DNA from: Sphingopyxis sp.
Lineage (GTDB): Bacteria; Pseudomonadota; Alphaproteobacteria; Sphingomonadales; Sphingomonadaceae
Reading direction: 5' to 3'
Assembly: GCA_012035435.1 (NCBI GenBank)
Contig: JAAUPH010000128.1
Location: 1-6,972 of the forward strand
Length of the DNA: 6,972 bases
A program made the translations under genes and the position numbers. Below the pieces are notes generated by a model, which was not told the DNA's origin, did no database searches, and saw nothing but the letters and a program-made list of their open reading frames with translations. Shown here piece after piece: positions 1 to 5,638 of the stretch; position 1 is the stretch's first letter; each line of letters starts with the position of its first letter.

Positions 1-159
1 TTTCTTCCACCAACCCACCGGCTCGGCACTGGGCCGGTTCGCGGTGGCAGGCGCGCCGGCAAAGCGTGCAAGCGCGGCTGCAATTGCAACCTCGCGCGGT
101 TTCGGCGCAGGTGGCGGCGGTTGCGGCAGCATCGTCCTCAGATCCTCGTCACCGGTCAC
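1..159 (-). CDS. N-terminal part of an unidentified protein, runs off the left edge
   Basis: An open frame of 53 codons starts at GTG 159 and leaves the window at base 1. The start is supported by a GGGAG Shine-Dalgarno sequence at 166-170, six bases upstream, and by an in-frame TGA at 163-165 just before it. An in-frame ATG at 130-132 is an alternative. The visible part begins MTGDEDLRTMLPQPPPPAPK, then has an Ala-rich predicted helix (EVAIAAALARFAG) and a PA-rich stretch ending in GWWKK. An acidic start, a proline patch and a helix ending in Trp and Lys resemble the cytoplasmic lead of membrane-anchored anti-sigma factors, or of alphaproteobacterial VWA proteins, just before the transmembrane segment. 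That resemblance is from memory and is an inference. It follows the sigma/VWA pair in the same direction, so a related function is plausible but unproven. Confidence 0.55.
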   Translation of the reverse strand, partial: MTGDEDLRTMLPQPPPPAPKPREVAIAAALARFAGAPATANRPSAEPVGWWKK

Positions 160-166
160 CGGTCAC
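148..166. repeat. Short tandem heptamer repeat over the start codon of the left-edge gene
   Basis: The heptamer GTCACCG occurs twice in a row, followed by GTCAC, so the unit is repeated about 2.7 times. On the minus strand this gives three GTG triplets spaced 7 nt apart. The middle one (159-157) opens the long frame. A gain or loss of one unit would shift which GTG lies at the right distance from the GGGAG ribosome site. Confidence 0.6.
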
Positions 167-286
167 TCCCGTCAGCCAGAAGGCTGATCCAGCGGCATTG
201 ATGAAGCGCGCAGCCACAGTTGGGATCAAGGGACGGGGCACCAGCATCGTGACACCTTATACGCACAATTGCGCGGCGGTCGATAC

Positions 287-313
287 GGCGGCACTGGGCT
301 CCCCAGCGCCGCC
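287..313 (-). terminator. Strong hairpin downstream of the VWA gene, possible terminator
   Basis: A 12-bp stem (287-298 with 302-313) closes a 3-nt loop. Its only irregularity is A293/C307. This is a mismatch in plus-strand RNA but a G-U pair in minus-strand RNA, so the structure favours the minus transcript. It sits 34 nt after the VWA stop codon. No T tract follows on the minus strand, so it may be a pause site or a 3'-end stabilising hairpin rather than a classic intrinsic terminator. Confidence 0.45.
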
Positions 314-347
314 GCACCTTGGCTTTGACAGCGATGCCGCCCCGGCA

Positions 348-1337
348 TCACTGCCCCAGGCGCGCCATCGCACCGGCCGATTTGGCGCCGCGGATCAGAT
401 TGACCAGTTCCATGCGATAACCAAATTCGTCGCGGCCGCGCGCGCCGCTGACGATTTTCAGCACATCGTCATAGGTCATCGCTCCATTATAGCGCCCGCC
501 GCGCAGCAGCTCAGCAAAGGAGGCCACGCCAACCGCGAAGCGTGCATCCTGCGGCGCATCGTCGAACCGCGCAAATTCGACCGCGCGGTTGATCGGCGTC
601 GAAATCAGCTGGCTCGTGTCCGATTTGGGTAGCTTGTAGCGAATTTTGACGAAGCCATATTCGCCGGCGCGCCCCGCTTCCGCAACCTGCGGCGCAGGTT
701 TGGAATAGCGCAGGTCGCCAATCGCACGCGGCCCGCCGACGGGGACGATTTCATAAATGGCCGTGACCGTCTGACCCGACCCGACATCGCCGGCGTCGAT
801 CTTGTCATTGTCAAAATCTTCGCGTTTCAGCATCCGGGTTTCATATCCGACGAGCCGATATTCGGCGACGGTTGCCGGATTGAACTCCACCTGGATTTTC
901 ACATCCTTGGCAATCGGGAACAATGTGGAGGTCGCTTCGTCGACCAGCGTTTTGCGCGCCTCGTTTAGCGTATCGATGTAAGCAGCGGCGCCATTGCCGT
1001 TTTGGGCCAGCGTCTGCATCAGCGCGTCATTGTAATTGCCCATGCCAAAGCCAAGCACTGACAGGAAAATTCCCTTCCCGCGTTCACGCTCAACAAAGCC
1101 CTTCAGCTCATTCTGGTCGGTGATCCCGACATTGAAATCGCCGTCGGTCGCCAGAATGACGCGGTTGACGCCGCGCGGGTCAAGATTGCGCTCGGCGAGC
1201 GCATAGGCCTGCCGAATGCCTTCGGCCCCTGCGGTGCTGCCGCCTGCGCCAAGCTGGTTAAGCGCGGCAAGAATTTTGGCCTTCTGGCCCGCCGGGGTGG
1301 GTTCGAGCACCGTGCCCGCGCTGCCTGCATAGGTCAC
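348..1337 (-). CDS. VWA domain-containing protein (YfbK-like), C-terminal fragment after a frameshift
   Basis: This is the second part of the gene whose first part ends at 1334. The frame opens at a GTG at 1337 that overlaps the first part's stop (GTGA), but it begins in the middle of the VWA fold (VTYAGSAGTVLEPT), so it is not an independent start. It carries the rest of the metal-ion-dependent adhesion site: the Thr in GGSTAGAEGI and the Asp in ATDGDFNVG. After the VWA domain comes the C-terminal region typical of YfbK-type proteins (DUF3520-like). In that part lie GYETRMLKREDF, VTAIYEIVP and VKIRYKLPKSDTSQ. The end (GYRMELVNLIRGAKS) is normal for the family, so the 3' end is complete. The protein is presumed to be extracytoplasmic through the lipid anchor of the first part. 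The family's exact role is not established. Confidence 0.85.
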   Translation of the reverse strand: MTYAGSAGTVLEPTPAGQKAKILAALNQLGAGGSTAGAEGIRQAYALAERNLDPRGVNRVILATDGDFNVGITDQNELKGFVERERGKGIFLSVLGFGMGNYNDALMQTLAQNGNGAAAYIDTLNEARKTLVDEATSTLFPIAKDVKIQVEFNPATVAEYRLVGYETRMLKREDFDNDKIDAGDVGSGQTVTAIYEIVPVGGPRAIGDLRYSKPAPQVAEAGRAGEYGFVKIRYKLPKSDTSQLISTPINRAVEFARFDDAPQDARFAVGVASFAELLRGGRYNGAMTYDDVLKIVSGARGRDEFGYRMELVNLIRGAKSAGAMARLGQ

Positions 1338-2122
1338 GATGACACGCGATCATTGTCATCCAGCTGATCGAGCAGCAGCGCCAGCGATTGCTGGACCAGC
1401 GGCAGTTTGGCAGGATCATTCATCGAGCCGGATGTGTCGATCAGGAAAACCAGATTGGCGCGCGGGCGCGTCGCCTTTTCAATCGCATAGCCCTTGATAC
1501 CGACGCGCACCAGCTTGCGGCCTGCGGTCCATGGGCTCGGCATCACCGCAACATTGGTACTGAAGGGGCTTTGGGCGCTTTGCGGAGCGGCATAGTCATA
1601 GGGGAAGTAATTGACCAGTTCCTCAGTCCGCACAGCCGCAGGCTGCGGCAGGGCGTTGCGGTTGAGCGAGGCGCGGACGAAAGAATAGGAGGCTGTGTCC
1701 ACATCGATCGAAAAGGTCGAGACCGGATCATCGACCGTCACCTTGAAAGCATTTTGCTCGATCGCCGTGAATTTGTCGCGGCCGCTGTCCTGATAATAGG
1801 GCTTCGTCTGATCGGGGTGCCGCACGGCCGCATGGTATGGGCTTCCCGTCACGATGATCGGGCTGGAGGGCGGCGGCGCGAGAGCGAGGGTTTCGGACGA
1901 AATGGCCGATATGGCAACGGGGGTGTCCTGCTGCACTCGCACAGCCTTCCGCCCCGTCACGACGATGGCGCGATTATCCTCCTCCTCTGCATCGGCCGGG
2001 CTGGCGGCGGGAACATCCCCCAGCGGCGGCGATGCGGACGAGGCAACATCGCTGGATTGAGAGCATGCGGTCATCAGCGAAATTGTCAGCCCGGCCGTGA
2101 GCATCAGATAAAAACGGGACAT
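1334..2122 (-). CDS. VWA domain-containing lipoprotein (YfbK-like), N-terminal fragment with a frameshift at its end
   Basis: The start chosen is ATG 2122, because a GGGAGG ribosome site lies 6 nt upstream (2129-2134) and the protein then begins with a clear lipoprotein signal: MSRFYLMLTAGLTISLMTAC, with Cys20 as the lipidated residue. The frame extends upstream to a TTG at 2209, but that adds an implausible 29-residue leader. An acidic linker follows, then two TonB-receptor-like VTG motifs (residues 53-57 and 89-93). Next is the YfbK N-terminal domain (FSIDVDTASYSFVR, EELVNYFPYDY, about residues 135-215). The first strand of the VWA domain carries the MIDAS motif DTSGS (229-233). The frame stops after NDRVSS, where relatives read roughly NDRVSIVTYAG. 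Adding one base near 1338-1343 restores continuity with the next fragment, giving a protein of about 590 residues, the normal length. It lies 111 nt downstream of the sigma factor gene. Confidence 0.85.
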   Translation of the reverse strand: MSRFYLMLTAGLTISLMTACSQSSDVASSASPPLGDVPAASPADAEEEDNRAIVVTGRKAVRVQQDTPVAISAISSETLALAPPPSSPIIVTGSPYHAAVRHPDQTKPYYQDSGRDKFTAIEQNAFKVTVDDPVSTFSIDVDTASYSFVRASLNRNALPQPAAVRTEELVNYFPYDYAAPQSAQSPFSTNVAVMPSPWTAGRKLVRVGIKGYAIEKATRPRANLVFLIDTSGSMNDPAKLPLVQQSLALLLDQLDDNDRVSS

Positions 2123-2128
2123 ATTGCG

Positions 2129-2134
2129 CCTCCC
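2129..2134 (-). promoter_or_regulatory. Ribosome binding site deciding the VWA lipoprotein start
   Basis: GGGAGG lies six bases before ATG 2122 and is the best Shine-Dalgarno match in the leader. It selects the start that places a lipoprotein signal peptide at the N-terminus. Confidence 0.75.
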
Positions 2135-2148
2135 TGGCAACAGCGGCG

Positions 2149-2182
2149 CAAAATTGCCCGCATCTTCCTGAGACGTGCGGGC
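2149..2182 (-). promoter_or_regulatory. Hairpin with short T run in the VWA leader, possible attenuator
   Basis: On the minus strand GCCCGCA (2182-2176) pairs perfectly with TGCGGGC (2162-2156) across a 13-nt loop, and AATTTT follows. It lies between the sigma stop and the VWA start, ending about 27 nt before the start codon. A GC stem followed by Ts could be a weak terminator or attenuator that lowers read-through from the sigma gene into the VWA gene. It could also be incidental. Confidence 0.3.
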
Positions 2183-2203
2183 TCCGGAAAAGCTTTGCGG
2201 CTT

Positions 2204-2209
2204 TGTCAA
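2204..2209 (-). promoter_or_regulatory. Possible -35 element (TTGACA) upstream of the VWA gene
   Basis: A perfect TTGACA follows a run of seven Ts in the sigma-VWA gap. No convincing -10 box appears 16-18 nt downstream (the region reads CCGGAG), so a housekeeping promoter is only weakly supported. It lies 82 nt before the VWA start codon. Confidence 0.2.
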
Positions 2210-2233
2210 AAAAATTTGCGTGTGGTCGGCCGG

Positions 2234-2614
2234 TCAGTCTTCGGCACCGGCTTTGGGCGCCAATTGCTGCCGAATCTCGTGCATTCGCCACGACACGGTT
2301 GCTTCGGCGACCCCCAATATCTCGGCCGCTTCGCTGTGGGTCAGCTGTTGCCCGGCAACCAATATGGCCGTGTCGCGAAGCTCAGGCTTCAGTCGGGCAA
2401 TCGCGCTCTCGATCCAGATCGCGTCATAAGCGTCACGCCCGTCGGACCCGTTGGACAGTCCCGCCATCACGCTCAATTTATCGGCAAAGCGCGTAAAGGC
2501 TGAGCGGCGGCGGCGAAAATCACGGCAGGCATTGAAGACGATGCTGCACAGCCATGTGGTGAACTTCGCCTGCCCGCGAAAATCGCCCAGCCCTTTCGGC
2601 AAGGATGCAACAAA
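2234..2614 (-). CDS. ECF RNA polymerase sigma factor, C-terminal fragment (rest of region 2 and region 4)
   Basis: This is the downstream part of the frameshifted sigma gene. An open frame begins at 2638, but the residues before about 2614 are out-of-frame read-through. Sequence matching sigma-70 family proteins begins at [18 protein letters not shown]. It includes the end of region 2 ([20 protein letters not shown]), a variable linker, and region 4 with a helix-turn-helix ([20 protein letters not shown]) for -35 recognition. It ends with APKAGAED, a normal family C-terminus. There is no anti-sigma gene between this gene and the VWA gene. The pairing of such a sigma with a VWA gene suggests co-regulation, which is an inference. 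Confidence 0.85.
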   Translation of the reverse strand, partial: FVASLPKGLGDFRGQAKFTTWLCSIVFNACRDFRRRRSAFTRFADKLSVMAGLSNGSDGRDAYDAIWIESAIARLKPELRDTAILVAGQQLTHSEAAEILGVAEATVSWRMHEIRQQLAPKAGAED

Positions 2615-2771
2615 CGTCCTGCGCAATATCGTCGGCATCGGCGCGCGAGCCCGTCAGCCGCCAGGCTAGGCCGTGGATCCGGTCATAGTGGCGCTGGAGC
2701 AACGCGGCAAAAGCATCGCGATCACCCGCAACCGCCGCTTGCACAATATCGGCATCATCGCCCTCGCCCAC
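2605..2771 (-). CDS. ECF RNA polymerase sigma factor, N-terminal fragment (region 2) ending at a frameshift
   Basis: It begins at GTG 2771; an in-frame TGA at 2775-2777 rules out anything longer. No good Shine-Dalgarno sequence precedes it, and it overlaps the end of a small upstream ORF by 17 nt, which would suit translational coupling. The protein starts [20 protein letters not shown] and continues with sigma region 2 ([18 protein letters not shown], then [10 protein letters not shown]), the core-binding and -10-recognition part of group 4 (ECF) sigma factors. After DVC the frame turns into unrelated sequence, although it stays open to 2520. The true sequence resumes in the next frame at [10 protein letters not shown]. 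Removing one base of the TTGTTG at about 2609-2614 gives an uninterrupted protein of about 178 residues, normal for the family. Confidence 0.8.
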
Positions 2772-2919
2772 CGGTCAGCGCCACGTCGGGCTGGGGCGAC
2801 GCGCGGGATTTGCAGACCAGCAGCCCCCCACAGTCCGAACAGATCCCCCGCATCGCGCCATCGCTGTGGTTGTGCCTTAACAGCGCGGCGAAGACCATCG
2901 GATATTCGTGGGGCCACAA
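2755..2919 (-). CDS. Small Cys-containing hypothetical protein overlapping the sigma start
   Basis: A frame too short for usual ORF cut-offs has coding-like bias, with third positions mostly G or C, while the competing frames are poor. From ATG 2898 it gives 47 residues ([20 protein letters not shown], then SDCGGLLVC and a basic tail). A TTG at 2919 would add WPHEYP in front. The CxxCx5C arrangement hints at a small metal-binding or redox motif. If one C were missing from the CCCC run at 2912-2915 (minus sense), the frame would extend to ATG 2927 with MHHCGPHEYP and a fourth Cys; this is speculative but fits the indels seen nearby. Its stop lies 17 nt inside the sigma gene, so the two may be translated together. 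The family is not recognised. Confidence 0.35.
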   Translation of the reverse strand: MWPHEYPMVFAALLRHNHSDGAMRGICSDCGGLLVCKSRASPQPDVALTGGRGR

Positions 2920-3043
2920 TGGTGCATGTCACGTCGGATTGGCACCGTGCCTGCCAGCGTCATGCGGATTGTTCCAATCGGAAACCGCCCCCGCAGCGTT
3001 TCAAAAGCGATCCAGCGCGATTACGCCTGCTTCATCGGCCATT

Positions 3044-3633
3044 TCAGCGGCCCACTTTGGCGCCATAGGCGAGGCCCGCGCCGACAAAGCTGCACAGCGC
3101 TGCCCCGATCAACATCGCGGGCATGCCGCCCATTGCATCGAACCAGCCGAGCGCGAACCCGCCGATGACGCTGCCAAGATTCAGGATCGCCATGAACACC
3201 GCAAACTGCGTCGCGGCGATGGCGGGCGTGCACAGCCGCATCGCCAAAGCGCCGCCCGCAACCAGTCGGAGCGCGCGCAATATTTCCGTCACGAAAATCA
3301 TCGCAATGAAGATCACCGGATTGGCCCACTGCGCCTGCAGCGCCAACATGCCCAGCGCGCAAAGCCCGGTCAGTACCGCGCCGATCACATACATCCGCCG
3401 CGCGCCCCAGTGCGCCGCCGCAAAGCCGAACAGCAGCGCGGCCGGAAGGCCAGCCAGCAACTGCGCCTGGCTCGTCCAGCTGGTGAAACTGTCCTTCTCC
3501 CAGCCCAGTATATCTGCGGCGAACAGCGGTTTGAAGCCGTTCAAAATGCCAGGCGCCATCATCACCGTGATGAAGGCAATTGTCAGGATGAGCAGCTGCG
3601 GCCGCGTTGTCGCCACGAACACATCGCGGCGGG
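3044..3633 (-). pseudogene. MFS transporter (AmpG-like), C-terminal half only
   Basis: The frame is formally open from 3691, but the first 19 or so codons are an out-of-frame reading of the TPR gene. Real transporter sequence begins near RRDVFVATTRPQ. Six hydrophobic segments follow: LLILTIAFITVMM, LLAGLPAALLFGF, YVIGAVLTGLCALGM, VIFIAMIFVTEILRA, FAVFMAILNLGSVIGG and MLIGAALCSFVGAG. They are separated by short loops, including a basic one (GARRMY). Six helices make half of the usual 12-helix major facilitator fold. The segment CTPAIAATQFAVFMAILNLG resembles the second half of AmpG/PAT-type permeases, which import muropeptides or similar solutes across the inner membrane. The N-terminal half is absent, so the fragment is probably non-functional. 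The substrate cannot be assigned. Confidence 0.75.
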
Positions 3634-4352
3634 TTATTCGGCTCCAGCCGATAGCCTTTGAAGGCAAGATCCAGCCCGCCGACAAAATCATTGTTCACCA
3701 TCTGATGAAAACCGAGCAGCGAATAGGCCTGCCCCAGATCGGGATTGATCGCCAACGCCCGTTCCACGCTGTCCGCCACCAGCGCCGATTGCGCAGGACG
3801 ATCAAGGCAGGCCGTGTAAATGGCAATCAACTGATGAACTTCGCCCTTGAGCAGCCACGCTTCGGCAAAATCGGGATCGATTGCGACCGCCTGTTCCAGC
3901 AGCTTGACCGCGGCGTCGAGCGCGCCATCGCCGAACATTTTGAAACTGAGCGCCTTACCCGGCAGATAGAGGTCATAAGCATCTTTGCTGTGCGTCATGT
4001 TCCGGACAAGGGGCGCCGCAATGACAAGGTTCAACGCGTCGGCCAGCGCCTGCGTTACCGCCTGCGCCACATTCTCTTGCAACAGGAAGATGCTGTCCAA
4101 CGTGCCATCGTAACGCTGGCCCCAGCTTTCAAAGCCGCTTGTACCATCGATAAGGTGCACATGAATGCGCACCCGCTCGCCCTGCCGCTGCACCGACCCT
4201 TCGATCAGGTGAGACACCCCCAAGGCCGCCGCAATCTTGGGCAGCGGCTGGGGCGAATCGCGGAAATGAAAGGACGATGTCCGCCCCGCCACCAGCAGTT
4301 GCGGCACTTGGCCCAGTGCCGTGATCATTTCATCGACGATGCCGTCGGCAAA
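3630..4352 (-). pseudogene. FlgO-like/TPR part of a truncated SARP-type regulator
   Basis: The frame is continuous from 4469, but conserved sequence starts at FADGIVDEMITALGQVPQLL, directly after the frameshift. This is the second half of the FlgO-like domain found in bacterial adenylate-cyclase-like and SARP-TPR regulators: VAGRTSSF, ALGVSHLIEGSVQRQGERVR, LIDGTSGFESWGQRYDG. TPR repeats follow, for example AVKLLEQAVAIDPDFAEAWL and SVERALAINPDLGQAYSLLG, then LDLAFKGYRLEPNNP. The last TPR unit is cut at about 3630, and the frame then continues through 3021 in sequence that codes for the MFS fragment in another frame. Family members usually carry more TPR units after this point, so the C-terminus is missing. 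Such proteins are cytoplasmic, or membrane-linked regulators or scaffolds; the partner is unknown. Confidence 0.8.
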
Positions 4353-4816
4353 TAATCCTGCCCATCCTTTGCGCCCATCGACCGGAATGGCAAAACCGCG
4401 ATGCGGGTTTTCTCGGACGGCACAGCCGGGTTTGCAATCGGTATTGAGCCCGGCGCGCGGGCCAACCATGCCGTCTGCAGCCTTGTATGAGCGGCGCCGT
4501 CGCCCGCTTGATCCAGCGCGGCCAGTCTTTGTTCGATCGCGCGGCGCAAGCGCTCATCGGCGTTCTCGCGCCGCTGGGCCAGCCATTGGTTGAATCCCTC
4601 GCCTTGATCCAGTTGGTCGAGGATCGGCTTGGTCCCCATGATGGCAAGCTGGCCAATTGCTGCGTCATCGTCACCGCTGGCCAGCGCATTTTCCAGCGCA
4701 TCAATGTCGGTCAGGATCGCCGCCGGGCGCAACGCGATGCTGGTACGGGTGACGGCCAATATGTCGTCGCCCAACGGCGCCAGCAGCAATTTAGTAGCGC
4801 AGTTGTTGCCTTGCAC
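4353..4816 (-). pseudogene. BTAD/SARP-like part of a truncated regulator, N-terminal DNA-binding domain missing
   Basis: From GTG 4816 the frame reads a short atypical lead (QGNNCATK) and then LLLAPLGDDILAVTRTSIAL, RPAAILTDIDALENALASGD and EGFNQWLAQRRENADERLRR. This matches the end of the winged-helix/BTAD module of SARP-type regulators, where a winged-helix DNA-binding domain of roughly 80-90 residues should come first. No such sequence is present in any frame upstream; the IclR terminator lies there instead. The start has no ribosome site. After a PA-rich linker the FlgO-like strand TRIAVLPFRSMGAKDGQDY appears, and the frame then shifts. Relatives read DYFADGI, and one extra T in the TTT at 4350-4352 (minus sense) restores that. 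The true end of this frame is at 4325. Confidence 0.75.
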
Positions 4817-4864
4817 AAAAGCAAAATTCTGGCGGCGTTAGCACACGTCGGCCGTGTGCGCCGC
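4817..4864 (-). terminator. Rho-independent terminator of the E1 beta-lipoyl-IclR operon
   Basis: Ten bases after the IclR stop, the minus strand forms a 7-bp stem GCACACG/CGTGTGC (4859-4853 with 4847-4841) around a 5-nt loop. It is extended by GCGGC/GCCGC (4864-4860 with 4836-4832) across a 4-nt bulge. The T-rich stretch AGAATTTTGCTTTT follows at once, ending at 4817. Stem, position and T tract together make a convincing intrinsic terminator. Confidence 0.75.
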
Positions 4865-4873
4865 GGTTGGGGA

Positions 4874-5614
4874 TCAGGACCTCAGTCCACGCACAAATTT
4901 TTGCATCGCAGCGATGATCGCCGCCTCTTTTTGATGGATGCGGTGGTTCAGCCCGGCAACCGCGACAATCAGCACATCTTCGCCGTCATTCGGCCGGATC
5001 GGCATCGCAATCGCGCCCGTATCGGGCATCACGATATCATAAGCGCAAGCGACGCCGCTCACCCGCGCCGCGGCAATGTCAGCGTCGATTTTTGCCAGTG
5101 TCGCCTTGGATTGGCCGGGATGCAGCCTGCTCCAGCGCGCCAACGTTGCGGCGACGGTCTTGTCGTCCTGCGACGCCAGATACATGGTGCCGATCGCGGT
5201 TCCGATCAGCGGAAAACTTACGCCTTCTTCGACCTGCAGCGAAATTGGGTGAGTGCCGATGAGCGCGAACAGGCAGCGCATATGCATGTCTGCCGCCATG
5301 GTCAGCGTCACCGTCTCGCGCGTGTCGTCACGCAGCTTGGCCAGCATCGGCAGCAGTTCGTCCGACCCGAGCAGCGCGGCCGGAATCCATTCGCCCAGCC
5401 GCGCCAACTTCAGCGTCGGGAAATAATCCTGATCGCCATTGCCGTTCGTAAGATAGCCTTGCGCCACCAGGCTTTTCAGGAGAACACTCAGGCTCGATTT
5501 GGGATAGCCAAGCAGCACGCCGAGCTGCGCCGAATTCATGCGTTTGCGCTCGCTCGCAAACAGCTCGAGAATCTCAAGCGCGCGGGCGGCAGATTTGACC
5601 AGGTCCTGCGACAT
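4874..5614 (-). CDS. IclR-family transcriptional regulator
   Basis: A complete protein of 246 residues, normal for IclR regulators (about 240-280). Residues 1-75 form the winged helix-turn-helix: VKSAARALEILELFAS, NSAQLGVLLGYPKSSLSVLL, then KSLVAQGYL and the wing. The rest is the IclR effector-binding domain, with IGTAIGTMYLASQDDKTVAA, ARVSGVACAYDIVMPDTGAI, AMPIRPNDG and LIVAVAGLNHRI. The start ATG 5614 lies 24 nt after the lipoyl gene's stop, and the upstream ribosome site is weak. Being last in the operon, it most likely senses a substrate or intermediate of the oxoacid pathway and controls the operon promoter upstream of this window; the effector is unknown. IclR members may repress or activate, so the sign cannot be told. 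No frameshift or truncation is seen. Confidence 0.92.
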   Translation of the reverse strand: MSQDLVKSAARALEILELFASERKRMNSAQLGVLLGYPKSSLSVLLKSLVAQGYLTNGNGDQDYFPTLKLARLGEWIPAALLGSDELLPMLAKLRDDTRETVTLTMAADMHMRCLFALIGTHPISLQVEEGVSFPLIGTAIGTMYLASQDDKTVAATLARWSRLHPGQSKATLAKIDADIAAARVSGVACAYDIVMPDTGAIAMPIRPNDGEDVLIVAVAGLNHRIHQKEAAIIAAMQKFVRGLRS

Positions 5615-5638
5615 GCGCGCGCCCTAGCGTCAAACCGG

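Noticed and set aside
1334..1337. GTGA overlap read as translational coupling of two separate genes
   Set aside because: The overlap falls between the DxSxS strand and the next strand of one VWA domain. Family sequences run straight through, so a frameshift within one gene is the better explanation.
2123..2209. Upstream TTG 2209 as the start of the VWA gene
   Set aside because: It would put 29 polar residues before a lipoprotein signal peptide, and the strong ribosome site lies at the internal ATG 2122.
1388..2503. 371-codon plus-strand frame, and similar long plus-strand frames at 3123-4355, 2810-3661, 5799-6731 and 66-632
   Set aside because: All are antisense to recognisable minus-strand protein domains, have Arg/His/Gln-rich translations, and lack ribosome sites or domain motifs.
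2971..2975. GGAAC on the minus strand as an EcfG-type -35 promoter element before the small ORF
   Set aside because: No CGTT-like -10 box occurs 16-17 nt downstream.
2981..3002. Inverted repeat GAAAC...GTTTC after the MFS fragment as a terminator
   Set aside because: The stem has a bulge, and on the minus strand the T run precedes it instead of following it.
3021..3630. Continuation of the TPR frame (reading AAAAAHPDNC onwards) as a novel C-terminal domain
   Set aside because: The same bases encode six well-formed transmembrane helices in another frame; the TPR-frame reading is low-complexity Arg/Ala/Gly sequence without repeats.
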